Made by a program: the position numbers and the translations under genes
Assembly (NCBI RefSeq): GCF_029892425.1
Contig: NZ_JARXWB010000022.1
Location: 1-64,000, forward strand
Direction: 5' to 3'
DNA: 64,000 nucleotides
From: Bradyrhizobium sp. BR13661
GTDB lineage: Bacteria > Pseudomonadota > Alphaproteobacteria > Rhizobiales > Xanthobacteraceae
Shown here: positions 36,231 through 45,354 of the stretch, one piece after another
Layout: every line of letters starts with the position of its first letter
Numbering within the stretch: the stretch's first letter is position 1
The notes under the pieces: generated by a model
The model's input: only the letters and a program-made list of their open reading frames with translations
Database searches by the model: none
What the model was told of the DNA's origin: nothing

Positions 36231-39200
36231 GACGCCTCCTTCAGCGCCGCCGCGATCGAATTGCGGCGCGTCCGCCAGAGGGAGGCTTCGTGCAGGCGCG
36301 TGAAGCAGGTCTCCATCGCGGCAAGCGCCGTCGGATTCTCGCGCGCCATGAAGGCGCGGATTTCGGCATCACCGAGCGTCGCATCATAATAAAGATCGAA
36401 CAGATGCGGCGGCACGGCGCCGGCAAGATGCGCGAAGGCGGCCATATGTTCGAGCGTCGCTGAGATCTCGGCGGCGCCGCGAAAGCCGTGGCGCATCATG
36501 CCGGCGATCCAGGCCGGATTCGACGCACGGGCCCGGACGACGCGGGAGATTTCCTCGGTCAGCGTGCGCGCCCGTGGCTCGTCGGGCCGCGTGGTGTCGA
36601 GGTGATAGAGCGATGGCCTCGTAGCACCCAGATGCGCAGCAGCTGCGGCAATGCCCGCTTCATGCGCCGCGTAGTCGGCGGCGAGCAGCAGATCGGTCTC
36701 CGGCAGATCCTGGGTGTGGACAAAGGCATCGGCAGATGCGAGTCGCTGCTCGATGCCGGAGCGATCTGACTTGATCTCGCCATCGGCGGAAAACGCCCAG
36801 GACGATGCCGACAGCCAGGCTTCACCCGCGGCATCGCGCGTCTCAGGCGTAAAAGCATCGGGGATGGCCGAGAGGCCAACGCCATATTGTCCAGGTCGCG
36901 GCGCGAACACGCGGGAAGCGCGATGACGATAGGGATTTTCGCCGCCCTCGTCTTCGCGCGAGGCAAGCGCCCCGGCAGCAGCCTCGAACATCTGCGCAAG
37001 GCCCGCGAAGACATCGCGGAAGAGGCCAGACACACGCAGCGTGACGTCGATGCGGGGACGGCCGAGCTCGGCCGGCGCGATGATGTCGTAGCCGGTGACG
37101 CGGCCGGAGGCGTGATCCCAGCGCGGCGCAAGGCCGGCCAAATGCAGCGCCATTGCGAACTCTTCGCCGGCGGTGCGCATCGTTGCCGAGCCCCAGAGAT
37201 CGACCACGAGGCCTTTCGGCCAGTCGCCGTGATCCTGCAAATGACGGCGCAGCAGCTCTTCGGCGAGTTTTATCCCCTGCGCATGCGCCGACGGCGTCGG
37301 CACCGCGCGCGGATCGACGGTAAATAGATTGCGTCCCGTGGGCAGCACGTCCTGACGTCCGCGATAAGGCGAGCCAGACGGGCCCGGTGCAACGCGCTGT
37401 CCCGCGAGTGCAGCACGGAGCGCATCCCGTTCGGCATCGCCGCAGGCACCGCGGCCGAACACATGCAGGCCGTCGCCGAACTGGCTCTCCTTGAGATCGC
37501 AGACGAAGCGATCAATGCGGGGGATCGCTTCGGCCGGCGCGGCCGCGGCATCGAGGCCGAGATCCTCTTCAAGGCCCGCAGCGCGCGCCTCGTCACGGAT
37601 CGCGGCGATCAGGCGTTGACGACGGGCGGGGTCGAGACCGTCGGCGGTCGAATATTCGTCGAGCAGACGTTCGAGCCGGCGCAGTCCCTCCGGCACCGCG
37701 GATTGTTCGAGCGGCGGCGGCAAATGGCCGATGGTCACAGCGCCGATGCGCCGCTTGGCCTGCGCGGCCTCGCCGGGATCGTTGACGATGAAGGGATAGA
37801 CGACAGGCAGATCGCCGATCAGCGCTTCCGGCCAGCAGCTCGATGACAGCGCCACGGATTTGCCCGGCAGCCACTCCAGTGTGCCATGCGCGCCCATGTG
37901 CACGACGGCATCACACCCCTGCTCGCGGAGCCAGAGATAGAACGCGACATAAGCGTGACGCGGCGTGCGGGCGAGATCGTGATAGTCGTTATCGCGGGTG
38001 GCCGCATCGCCACGCTCCGGCTGGACCGCGATGATCGACCGGCCGCAGGGAAGCGCGGCGAAGTGGAACGCGCCATCGCGGCAGCTCGGATCACTCTCCG
38101 GCGTACCCCAGGCTTGCGCAAGATCGTCCTGCAAGATCTGCGGCAGGCGCGCGAGTGCCGCGCGGTAGGCGGCGACCTTCCAGGTCAAATGTTGCTTGAG
38201 CAGCCTCTCGCCAAGCGCTTTGACTGGTACGACATTGAAGCCGGCCTCGGCGAGATCGGACACCAGCGCTTCAACCGAAGCCAGCGCGTCAAGGCCAACG
38301 GCGTGCGCAATCTGGTGCGGACGTCCCGGATAGTTCGAGAGCACGATGGCCAAATGCTTTTCGGCGGTCGGCTTTTCTGCAAGGCGGCGCCAGGCCGCAA
38401 CGCGCGCGGCGACAGCCTTCACGCGCCCCTCATCCGGCCTGTGGGCCAGATGTGAAATTTGCAGGTCGGGATCACGTATCGAGGCCGATTTGAAACTCAC
38501 CACGCCCGCGAACAGACGGCCATCGACCTCGGGCAGCACCACATGCATCGCGAGATCGCCGGGCGACAGGCCGCGCAGAGATTCCGCCCAGTCCTCACGC
38601 CGCGCCGATGAGAGCGCGACCTGGAACACAGGACACGACGCGGCATCGAACGGCGTCGTGCCGTCGTCGCCCATTGCCGAGAACGCCGTCGCATTGACGA
38701 TCGCTGCGGGCGGATGTTGTCCCAGATAGGTGCGCAGCCAATCCGCGACGCCTGGGGCCTTGAGCGACGTGACGAACATGCCACAGGCATCAAAGCCCTT
38801 GTCGCGGAGTGCTGCGATCAGCGCATCGACGGGGCCGGTATCGGCGGCCGTGAGATAAGATCGATAGAACGTCACCAGCGCATGCGGCTTCCCCTCGCTC
38901 GCCACTGGCGCCGCAATCACACCGCGTGCGAGATCATAAAAGCCCATTTCAGGCACGGCCATCTCGCCAGCGACTGGCCCGGCATAGAGACCCGAGGCGA
39001 GCGCAAGCTGAGCGATCGCGGCTTGCGCCGCGACCGGACCGCCCGTGTCGCAGAGCACTTTGAGGCGCCGCAGCGTCGAGACCGGCAAGGTCGAGTATGC
39101 ATCGAGCCTGATGTCGTCGCGGCCATCGGCCGGCAGCACGGCGAGCGCAATGTTGCGATCCTTGGCGAGCTGCTGGAGCGCCGTGAGACCGTACGCCCAA

Positions 39201-39475
39201 TAGGACTCTCCGCCGATCAGCCGCACCAGAATGCCGCGCGCCTGCGACAGCGTGCGTTCGATATAGGTGTCGACCGAGAGCGGATGACGCAATTCCGCGA
39301 GATTGGCGAGCCGCAGCGACGGCAAGCTGTCGCGACCGCGCCGCCAGCCTGCCGCAAACGCCGCCAGGTCCGAGTCCGAGAACGAGAGCACCACGAGATC
39401 GGCCGGGTCCTGGCCGATGTCCCTTGGCGTCGCGGTCTCCTCCAGACCGCGGCTCTCGCGGAAGACGACGTGCAT
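36227..39475 (-). CDS. cobN: Cobaltochelatase subunit CobN
   Basis: 1,082-residue large subunit of the ATP-dependent aerobic cobaltochelatase, homologous to magnesium chelatase subunit H. It binds hydrogenobyrinate diamide and cobalt. Typical segments are FYRSYLTAADTGPVDALIAAL, LSNYPGRPHQIAHAVGLD, VVHMGAHGTLEWLPGKSVAL, PFIVNDPGEAAQAKRRIGAV and LVVDLWGSATMRTAGEEFAM. It is shorter than the roughly 1,275-residue P. denitrificans CobN. The AAA+ subunits CobS and CobT of the chelatase are not in this window and must be encoded elsewhere. Its ATG overlaps the cobW stop by 1 nt. Confidence 0.94.
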   Translation of the reverse strand: MHVVFRESRGLEETATPRDIGQDPADLVVLSFSDSDLAAFAAGWRRGRDSLPSLRLANLAELRHPLSVDTYIERTLSQARGILVRLIGGESYWAYGLTALQQLAKDRNIALAVLPADGRDDIRLDAYSTLPVSTLRRLKVLCDTGGPVAAQAAIAQLALASGLYAGPVAGEMAVPEMGFYDLARGVIAAPVASEGKPHALVTFYRSYLTAADTGPVDALIAALRDKGFDACGMFVTSLKAPGVADWLRTYLGQHPPAAIVNATAFSAMGDDGTTPFDAASCPVFQVALSSARREDWAESLRGLSPGDLAMHVVLPEVDGRLFAGVVSFKSASIRDPDLQISHLAHRPDEGRVKAVAARVAAWRRLAEKPTAEKHLAIVLSNYPGRPHQIAHAVGLDALASVEALVSDLAEAGFNVVPVKALGERLLKQHLTWKVAAYRAALARLPQILQDDLAQAWGTPESDPSCRDGAFHFAALPCGRSIIAVQPERGDAATRDNDYHDLARTPRHAYVAFYLWLREQGCDAVVHMGAHGTLEWLPGKSVALSSSCWPEALIGDLPVVYPFIVNDPGEAAQAKRRIGAVTIGHLPPPLEQSAVPEGLRRLERLLDEYSTADGLDPARRQRLIAAIRDEARAAGLEEDLGLDAAAAPAEAIPRIDRFVCDLKESQFGDGLHVFGRGACGDAERDALRAALAGQRVAPGPSGSPYRGRQDVLPTGRNLFTVDPRAVPTPSAHAQGIKLAEELLRRHLQDHGDWPKGLVVDLWGSATMRTAGEEFAMALHLAGLAPRWDHASGRVTGYDIIAPAELGRPRIDVTLRVSGLFRDVFAGLAQMFEAAAGALASREDEGGENPYRHRASRVFAPRPGQYGVGLSAIPDAFTPETRDAAGEAWLSASSWAFSADGEIKSDRSGIEQRLASADAFVHTQDLPETDLLLAADYAAHEAGIAAAAAHLGATRPSLYHLDTTRPDEPRARTLTEEISRVVRARASNPAWIAGMMRHGFRGAAEISATLEHMAAFAHLAGAVPPHLFDLYYDATLGDAEIRAFMARENPTALAAMETCFTRLHEASLWRTRRNSIAAALKEAS

Positions 39476-40509
39476 CAGACTCCCAATCCCGCTCTGATTG
39501 CGGCTTCATCGATATCGCCGTGCTCGCCGATCACGACCAGCTTCGACTGCCTGAGACCTGCGCCCCAGGGCTTGTCGAACTGATGGCGCACGCGCTCGCC
39601 GACCGCTTGCAGCAGCAGCCGCATCGGCTTGCCCGCGACCGCGATGTAGCCCTTGGCGCGCAGCACGTTCTGCTCACGCGCTAGCTTCTGGACCGATGCG
39701 ACCAGTGCATCGACATCGGTTACTTCGGGGATATCGATCACGACGGAGGCAAAGTCGTCATGCTCGTGCTCCTCCTCGCCATCATGGTGCGAGGGACGCG
39801 CGGCGAGATCGTTTTCGGCGGCAGCGCCGAGGCCGAGGATGACACGCGCATCGATCGCGCCGTCGGTGATCGGCAGCATCGGCACGCGACGTGTCATCTC
39901 GGCCGTGATGACAGCCTTGGCGGCTTCAATGCCCGCAGCACCCGCGAGATCGGCCTTGGTCAGCAGCACGATGTCGGCGCAGGCGATCTGGTCCTCGAAC
40001 ACTTCGGACAGCGGCGTCTCGTGATCGAGATTTTCATCCGCCGCGCGCTGCGCTTCCACCGCATCCGGGTCAGGCGCGAAACGGCCGGCGGCAACAGCCT
40101 CGGCATCGGCCAGCGCGATCACGCCATCGACGGTGATGCGCGAGCGGATCTCCGGCCAGTCGAACGCCTTCAGCAGCGGTTTTGGCAGCGCCAGACCTGA
40201 GGTCTCGATCAGGATGTGATCGGGCTTCACAGGACGCGCGAGCAGCTTCTCCATGGTCGGAATGAAGTCGTCGGCAACGGTGCAGCAGATGCAGCCATTG
40301 GCGAGCTCGATGATGTTCTCTTCCGGGCAGTTCGCATCGGCGCAGGACTTCAGGATCTCGCCATCGACACCTTCGCTGCCGAACTCGTTGACGAGCACCG
40401 CGAGCTTCTTGCCATTGGGATTGCTGAGCAGATGCTGAATCAGCGTCGTCTTGCCGGAGCCGAGAAAACCGGTGACCACCGTAACAGGGACTTTTGCGAG
40501 CGAGTTCAT
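39475..40509 (-). CDS. cobW: CobW, GTPase metallochaperone for cobalamin synthesis
   Basis: 344-residue G3E-family GTPase. The P-loop GFLGSGKTTLIQH is at residues 14-26, the metal-binding CICC motif at 73-76 (NGCICCTVADD), and a Walker-B-like ILIETSGLALPKP and TKADL guanine site follow. A His/Glu/Asp-rich stretch (HHDGEEEHEHDD, about 235-248) could buffer metal. It is thought to deliver Co(II) to the CobN chelatase; adjacency to cobN and to a B12 riboswitch supports that over a zinc role. It overlaps the DUF1636 gene by 4 nt. Confidence 0.94.
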   Translation of the reverse strand: MNSLAKVPVTVVTGFLGSGKTTLIQHLLSNPNGKKLAVLVNEFGSEGVDGEILKSCADANCPEENIIELANGCICCTVADDFIPTMEKLLARPVKPDHILIETSGLALPKPLLKAFDWPEIRSRITVDGVIALADAEAVAAGRFAPDPDAVEAQRAADENLDHETPLSEVFEDQIACADIVLLTKADLAGAAGIEAAKAVITAEMTRRVPMLPITDGAIDARVILGLGAAAENDLAARPSHHDGEEEHEHDDFASVVIDIPEVTDVDALVASVQKLAREQNVLRAKGYIAVAGKPMRLLLQAVGERVRHQFDKPWGAGLRQSKLVVIGEHGDIDEAAIRAGLGV

Positions 40510-40880
40510 TCGGCGGCCTCCGGCAACACGGCAATGGGGGGAATGCGCGCAAGCGACTGCTTGCGGAAGATTTCGGGCCGGCTGCGCCAGGGCACGAGAC
40601 CGTCGGGCGCGGCAGCATAAGCAGCGGCGCCGGCGACGACGTCCTGTGCGTGGGCGTCAGAGAGGCGGCCATAGACATAAGACCAGCGGCCGGGCGCGCT
40701 GAGCGCGACCGAGCAGCCTTGGCTGCAGGCAGACAGGCATTCGACGGGAACCACTGTCACGCCTTCGGGCACGCCGGCCTCGAGGATCGCGCCATGCAGG
40801 CGCTTGCCGGGCGTGACTTCGCCCTCGCCGAGCGTCTGCCCGGCTTTGCAGGTGATGCAGACATGCAGTGTGACAGTCAT
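40506..40880 (-). CDS. DUF1636 metal-binding/ferredoxin-like protein
   Basis: 124-residue small protein, first gene of the riboswitch-controlled main cob run. Cysteines are arranged CITCK near the N-terminus and ECLSACSQGCSVAL around residues 48-61, a thioredoxin-like [2Fe-2S] ferredoxin pattern. Members of this family are commonly beside cobW in alphaproteobacteria. A role in electron transfer to CobG or in metal handling is plausible but unproven. The ATG is about 110 nt downstream of the riboswitch. Confidence 0.85.
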   Translation of the reverse strand: MTVTLHVCITCKAGQTLGEGEVTPGKRLHGAILEAGVPEGVTVVPVECLSACSQGCSVALSAPGRWSYVYGRLSDAHAQDVVAGAAAYAAAPDGLVPWRSRPEIFRKQSLARIPPIAVLPEAAE

Positions 40881-40990
40881 CGCCTCTTCCAGAAGTATCA
40901 GCGGGAGGCGAAGAGGCGCACGGGCCGGTCAGAAACAGGCCCGCTTCCCCGTCGCGGAACACCCCGTCCGCCGGTCCAAAAATCGTCCGC

Positions 40991-41183
40991 GCTGGCAGGT
41001 CTCCCGGCTTGCGGAGCAGGGTTTCCCCTTCGATCCCCGCCTTCCCGATCCCCCAGGGGAACCAGTGGCTTTGGGCATCTCTCCGGTCACGGTCGCGGGG
41101 GCGGCTGCATTTTGGAGCCAAATCTCGCCGATTCGGACCCTATCGCATTCCCTCTTCGCCTGTCATAGGACAGGAACCAACGC
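40991..41183 (-). promoter_or_regulatory. Cobalamin riboswitch upstream of the main cob operon
   Basis: Minus-strand leader with the B12-riboswitch core: GAGGGAATGCGAT, GCCGCCCCCGCGACCGT, AAGCCACTGG, GGGAAGGCGGGGA, and the terminal AGCCGGGAGACCTGCC. One difference from the receptor copy is GCGACCGT in place of the more usual GCAACTGT. It precedes DUF1636-cobW-cobN and should repress them when adenosylcobalamin is abundant. The 110 nt between its end and the first start codon show no obvious terminator. Confidence 0.93.
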
Positions 41184-41189
41184 CGGGCC

Positions 41190-41218
41190 ACCATTTGCCC
41201 CCGGCCGCCTCTTGTCAA
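41190..41218 (-). promoter_or_regulatory. Sigma70-like promoter for the riboswitch-cob transcript
   Basis: On the minus strand a perfect TTGACA (41218-41213) is followed after 17 bases by AATGGT (41195-41190), which matches the -10 consensus at three of six positions. Predicted transcription would begin near 41183, just before the riboswitch. It overlaps the leader of divergent cobO, so the two promoters share sequence. Confidence 0.45.
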
Positions 41219-41236
41219 GCCGAAGGACCGGATACG

Positions 41237-41872
41237 ATGACGCCTGAACCGGATACCCAAACGGCCGACGCAGCCGACGCCAAACACGCTGCAAAAATGG
41301 CGAAGATCAAGGTCGCCCGCGACAAGATCATGGCGACCAAGAGCGGCGAAAAAGGCCTCATCATCGTCCACACGGGGGCCGGCAAGGGCAAGTCGTCTTC
41401 CGCCTTCGGCATGATCGTGCGCTGCGTCGCCCACGGCTTCCCCTGCGCGGTCGTGCAGTTCATCAAGGGAGCCTGGGACACCGGCGAGCGGCGCCTGCTC
41501 ACCGGCCATTTCGGCGAGCTCTGCCAGTTCCACGCCATGGGTGAAGGCTTCACCTGGGAGACACAGGATCGCGCCCGCGACATCGCGGCGGCGCGCGCCG
41601 GCTGGGAGAAGGCGAAGGAGCTGATTCTCGATGAGGGCTTGCGCATGGTCGTGCTCGACGAGATCAACATCGCGCTGCGCTACGACTATCTCGACATCGC
41701 CGAAATCGTCGAGTTCCTGAAGACCTCGAAGCCGCCGATGACGCATGTCGTGCTCACCGGCCGCAACGCGAAAGACGAGCTGATCGAGATCGCCGATCTC
41801 GTCACCGAGATGACGCTGGTGAAGCACCCGTTCCGCTCCGGCATCAAGGCGCAGCCCGGCGTCGAGTTCTGA
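41237..41872 (+). CDS. cobO: Cob(I)yrinic acid a,c-diamide adenosyltransferase
   Basis: 211-residue CobA(Salmonella)/CobO-type adenosyltransferase that attaches the upper adenosyl ligand. An N-terminal Ala/Asp/Lys-rich stretch precedes the P-loop IIVHTGAGKGKSSSAFG (about 42-58). FIKGAWDTGERRLL, VLDEINIALRYDYL and VVLTGRNAKDEL follow, and the protein ends near AQPGVEF. I use the ATG at 41237 with AAGGA nine bases upstream; the frame before it is antisense riboswitch. It is 5 bp ahead of cobQ and divergent from the main cob operon. Confidence 0.95.
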   Translation: MTPEPDTQTADAADAKHAAKMAKIKVARDKIMATKSGEKGLIIVHTGAGKGKSSSAFGMIVRCVAHGFPCAVVQFIKGAWDTGERRLLTGHFGELCQFHAMGEGFTWETQDRARDIAAARAGWEKAKELILDEGLRMVVLDEINIALRYDYLDIAEIVEFLKTSKPPMTHVVLTGRNAKDELIEIADLVTEMTLVKHPFRSGIKAQPGVEF

Positions 41873-41877
41873 CTGCG

Positions 41878-43326
41878 ATGGCACGCGCGCTGATGATCCA
41901 GGGGGCCGGCTCGGACGTGGGCAAGTCGCTCATTGTCGCAGGCCTCGCGCGCGCCTTCACGCGCCGCGGCCAGCGCGTGCTGCCCTTCAAGCCGCAAAAC
42001 ATGTCGAACAACGCTGCCGTGACCGTCGACGGGGGCGAGATCGGGCGCGCCCAGGCGCTGCAGGCGCTCGCCGCCGGCGTCGAGCCGCACACCGACATGA
42101 ACCCGGTGCTGCTCAAGCCGGAGACCGACGTCGGTGCCCAGGTGATCGTGCATGGCAAGCGCATCGCGACCGCTCGCGCGCGCGAATATGCGGCGATGAA
42201 GCCTTCCTTGATGGGCGCGGTGCTGGAGAGCTTTGAGCGGCTGAAGGCGCGCGCGGATCTGGTGCTGGTCGAAGGCGCCGGCAGCCCGGCCGAAGTGAAT
42301 TTGCGCAAGGCCGACATCGCCAATATGGGTTTTGCCCGCAAGGCCGATGTGCCGGTGGTGCTGGTCGGCGACATCGACCGCGGCGGCGTCATCGCCCAGC
42401 TCGTCGGCATCAAGACGGTGATCGACCCCGACGATGCCGCGATGATCCAGGGTTTTGTCATCAACAAGTTCCGCGGCGATCCCACGCTGTTCGACGACGG
42501 CTACAGGCTGATTGCGCAAAAGACCGCATGGCGCGGCTTCGGCGTGCTGCCCTGGTTCGCGCGCGCCGGCGAGCTGCCGGCCGAGGACGCGCTCGGCCTC
42601 AGCGATGCGCGCAAGCCCGGCCGGACCAAGATTGCGTGCCTCGCGCTGTCGCGGATCGCCAATTTCGACGATCTCGATCCGCTGAAACTCGAGGCGAGCA
42701 TCGATCTCGTGATGGTGCGCCCGGGCGAAGCGATTCCGGGCGACGTCAGGTTAGTCATTATTCCCGGCTCGAAGTCCACGCGCGGCGATCTCGCTTTCCT
42801 GCGCGCGCAGGGCTGGGACATCGACCTCTTCGCGCATTATCGTCGCGGTGGCCATGTGCTCGGCCTCTGCGGTGGCTATCAGATGCTGGGGCGCAGCGTC
42901 TCCGATCCCGACGGCATCGAAGGTCCCGCCGGCGACATGCAGGGCCTCGGCCTTCTGGATGTGGAAACCGTGATGAGCCCGCAGAAGACGCTGACGCGTG
43001 TTGCGGCCGTGCACACCGCGACGGATCAGCCGATTGAGGCTTACGAAATCCATATCGGCCAAACCGATGGAGCGGACCGCGCACGGCCATTCGCCAGGCT
43101 GAAGGGCGAGCCGGAAGGCGCGATCTCCGGTGATGGCCGTGTGCAGGGCAGCTACCTGCACGGCCTGTTCACGTCGGATGATTTCCGCAAGGCGTATCTG
43201 GCAAGGCTCGACATTCCCGCCGGCAACGAGCCCTATCACGCCCGGGTCGAAGGCGCGCTCGATGCCCTCGCCGATCACATCGAACAGCATCTCGACGTTG
43301 AAGGCCTGCTTGCGCTAGCGCGCTAG
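41878..43326 (+). CDS. cobQ: Cobyric acid synthase
   Basis: 482-residue glutamine-dependent amidotransferase that amidates side chains b, d, e and g of adenosylcobyrinate diamide. An N-terminal dethiobiotin-synthetase-like ATPase domain (IQGAGSDVGKSLIVAGLARA, FKPQNMSNNAAV) is followed by the glutaminase domain. Its nucleophile is in VLGLCGGYQMLG around residue 330 and the catalytic histidine in GSYLHGLF near residue 427. The start ATG is 5 bp after cobO. The last 12 nt overlap the end of convergent cobC. Confidence 0.96.
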   Translation: MARALMIQGAGSDVGKSLIVAGLARAFTRRGQRVLPFKPQNMSNNAAVTVDGGEIGRAQALQALAAGVEPHTDMNPVLLKPETDVGAQVIVHGKRIATARAREYAAMKPSLMGAVLESFERLKARADLVLVEGAGSPAEVNLRKADIANMGFARKADVPVVLVGDIDRGGVIAQLVGIKTVIDPDDAAMIQGFVINKFRGDPTLFDDGYRLIAQKTAWRGFGVLPWFARAGELPAEDALGLSDARKPGRTKIACLALSRIANFDDLDPLKLEASIDLVMVRPGEAIPGDVRLVIIPGSKSTRGDLAFLRAQGWDIDLFAHYRRGGHVLGLCGGYQMLGRSVSDPDGIEGPAGDMQGLGLLDVETVMSPQKTLTRVAAVHTATDQPIEAYEIHIGQTDGADRARPFARLKGEPEGAISGDGRVQGSYLHGLFTSDDFRKAYLARLDIPAGNEPYHARVEGALDALADHIEQHLDVEGLLALAR

Positions 43327-44295
43327 GACCTCGGCAAGACGCGTCCATTCAGCCTCGGCGCCCGGAAGCCCAAGGCGAAGCCATGTCGGACTTTGCGCGA
43401 AGGCGCGCGACCAGATTTGGGCGCGCGCGAGCTTCTCCTGCGCGGCAAGCGCATCGGGCGTCTCGTAGAGACGAAACAGCGGCGCGCCGCCGACGAGCCG
43501 CCAGCCTTGCGCTTGCGCCATCTCGTCGAGACGAACACAGTCCCGCGCAAGCCGCGCGGACGTCGCCTTCGCCCAGGCCTCATCGCGCAAGGCGCGGCAG
43601 CCGATCGCGATTGCTGCGCCCGAGACCGGCCATGGACCTGATGCTGCCGCGAGCTTCGTTACGTCATCCGCATGGCCGATCGCGAAGCCTAGCCGCAGGC
43701 CGGCAAGACCATAAAACTTCCCGAAGGAACGCAGGATCAGCAGACCCGACTGTCCCGCTTCGGAGGTGAGCGAGAGGTCGGAAGCAGCATCCGCAAAACT
43801 CTCGTCAATGACGAGATGGCCGACACGCGGCAACAGCGCCAGCAGATCCTTCGGCGAAAAACGGCGTCCGTCTGGATTGTTGGGATTGACGACGATGGAG
43901 AGATCCGCACCCGCCAGCGCGTCGAGCTCCCTCATCTCCTCGACCTGCCATCCCGCGGCCGAGAGAACGGGCGCATATTCGTTGTAAGTTGGCGTGAGGA
44001 TGCGGGCCCGCCCGGGCGGCGCAAGTTGCGGCAACAGTTGAATAGCGGCCTGCGCGCCGCCCATCGCGACGATCGGCGCATTGGTGCGATAGGCGTGCCT
44101 GGCGGCCTGGTGCAGCGCTTCGATCTCGGAGCGCGACGGCAAGGCCTGCCAATGATGCGCTGATATCTCGCCCACGGGATAGGGCAGCCGGTTGATCCCG
44201 GTCGAGAGATCGATCCAGTCCTCGGCGCGTCCGCAAAAACGCTGCTGGGCCAGATCGAGATTTCCACCGTGCTCGCGCATGCCCCGTTCTTTCAT
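43315..44295 (-). CDS. cobC: Threonine-phosphate decarboxylase (CobC, PLP enzyme)
   Basis: 326-residue class I/II aminotransferase-fold protein that makes (R)-1-amino-2-propanol phosphate for the nucleotide loop (Salmonella CobD equivalent). Visible features are DWIDLSTGINRLPYPVG, MGGAQAAIQLLPQL, VNPNNPDGRRFSP, and the PLP-lysine region RSFGKFYGLAGLRLGFAIG. The ATG at 44295 (MKERGMREHGGN) overlaps the cobD stop by 4 nt, which favours it over the ATG five codons on. Its 3' end overlaps cobQ tail to tail by 12 bp. Confidence 0.94.
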   Translation of the reverse strand: MKERGMREHGGNLDLAQQRFCGRAEDWIDLSTGINRLPYPVGEISAHHWQALPSRSEIEALHQAARHAYRTNAPIVAMGGAQAAIQLLPQLAPPGRARILTPTYNEYAPVLSAAGWQVEEMRELDALAGADLSIVVNPNNPDGRRFSPKDLLALLPRVGHLVIDESFADAASDLSLTSEAGQSGLLILRSFGKFYGLAGLRLGFAIGHADDVTKLAAASGPWPVSGAAIAIGCRALRDEAWAKATSARLARDCVRLDEMAQAQGWRLVGGAPLFRLYETPDALAAQEKLARAQIWSRAFAQSPTWLRLGLPGAEAEWTRLAEVLAR

Positions 44296-45233
44296 GCGAA
44301 GGCCAGGATCGCAAGCACGCCGGCGAGCAGCAGCATGGCGCGGCGATAGATCGTCAGGCCCCCGACGATGTCGGCGGGATGCGGATCGCGCGCGCCCTCG
44401 TTGAGCCAGGGCTCGTCGGTGGTTTTGCCGTGATAGATGCGGGGACCGCTGAGCCGCACGCCGAGCGCGCCGGCCATGGCCGCCTCCGGCCAGCCTGCAT
44501 TGGGCGAGCGATGACGGCGCGCATCGCGCGTCATGCACGACAGCGCTTCGGATCGCCGCGGCGCGAGCAGCACGAACAGGAAACCGGTCAGGCGCGCCGG
44601 GATGAAATTGGCGACGTCGTCGATGCGGGCAGCCGCCCAGCCAAACGCCTCGTGCCGTTCGCTGCGATGGCCGATCATGGAATCCAGCGTGTTGATCGCC
44701 TTGTAGCCGAGGATGCCGGGCAAGCCGAACACTGCGCCCCAGAACACCGGCGCCACAATACCGTCGGACGTATTTTCGGCGAGGCTCTCGATCGCGGCGC
44801 GCGCGATGCCGGCCTCATCGAGCGCAGCGGGATCGCGGCCGACGATGCGCGAGACCGCTCCGCGCGCGGCCGCAATGTCACCGCCCAGCAGGGGATTGGC
44901 GACGGCGGCAACATGGTCGTGCAACGAACGCAGCGCGACCAGCGGCCAGGCAAAAATGCCGACTAGCGCGATCCGGATCCAGCCTGAGGGAAACATGGAT
45001 TGCAGCAACCAGCCGCAAACGACGGACAGCACGATCACCACAAGCGCGCCTGCAGTCCCCGTCGCGCGCCGAAAGGCCGGCGGGTCGGACGCCCGATTCC
45101 AGCCGGCGTCGATCGCAGCGATCAGCCGGCCGAGCCAGGTCACGGGATGGCCGATCCGGGCAAACAGCTGTGATGGCCAGCCCGTGAGGGCATCCACCGC
45201 CATCGCCACCACCATCGCACCCGCAAAACCCAC
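44292..45233 (-). CDS. cobD: Adenosylcobinamide-phosphate synthase (CobD/CbiB)
   Basis: 313-residue integral membrane protein that joins cobyric acid to aminopropanol (phosphate). Conserved stretches are DALTGWPSQLFARIGHPVTWLG at the start (quoted in part as GHPVTWLG), ESLAENTSDGIVAPVFW, ARIDDVANFIPARLTG and RSPNAGWPEAAMAGALG. Several hydrophobic helices flank them. Start is GTG at 45233 or ATG at 45215; both keep the conserved N-terminus. It is translated just ahead of cobC and divergent from cobP across a 121-bp gap. Confidence 0.94.
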   Translation of the reverse strand: MGFAGAMVVAMAVDALTGWPSQLFARIGHPVTWLGRLIAAIDAGWNRASDPPAFRRATGTAGALVVIVLSVVCGWLLQSMFPSGWIRIALVGIFAWPLVALRSLHDHVAAVANPLLGGDIAAARGAVSRIVGRDPAALDEAGIARAAIESLAENTSDGIVAPVFWGAVFGLPGILGYKAINTLDSMIGHRSERHEAFGWAAARIDDVANFIPARLTGFLFVLLAPRRSEALSCMTRDARRHRSPNAGWPEAAMAGALGVRLSGPRIYHGKTTDEPWLNEGARDPHPADIVGGLTIYRRAMLLLAGVLAILAFA

Positions 45234-45354
45234 GCCCGCCTCCTGTCCCGCCCCTGTTGCGCAAAGCGGCGGGCGAGCGCAAGCCCCTGCCCGCCTGATT
45301 TCGGCTTTGTCTTTGGCCGCGTTTGGTGATTAGTCAGGCTCCCAGGAGACTTTG

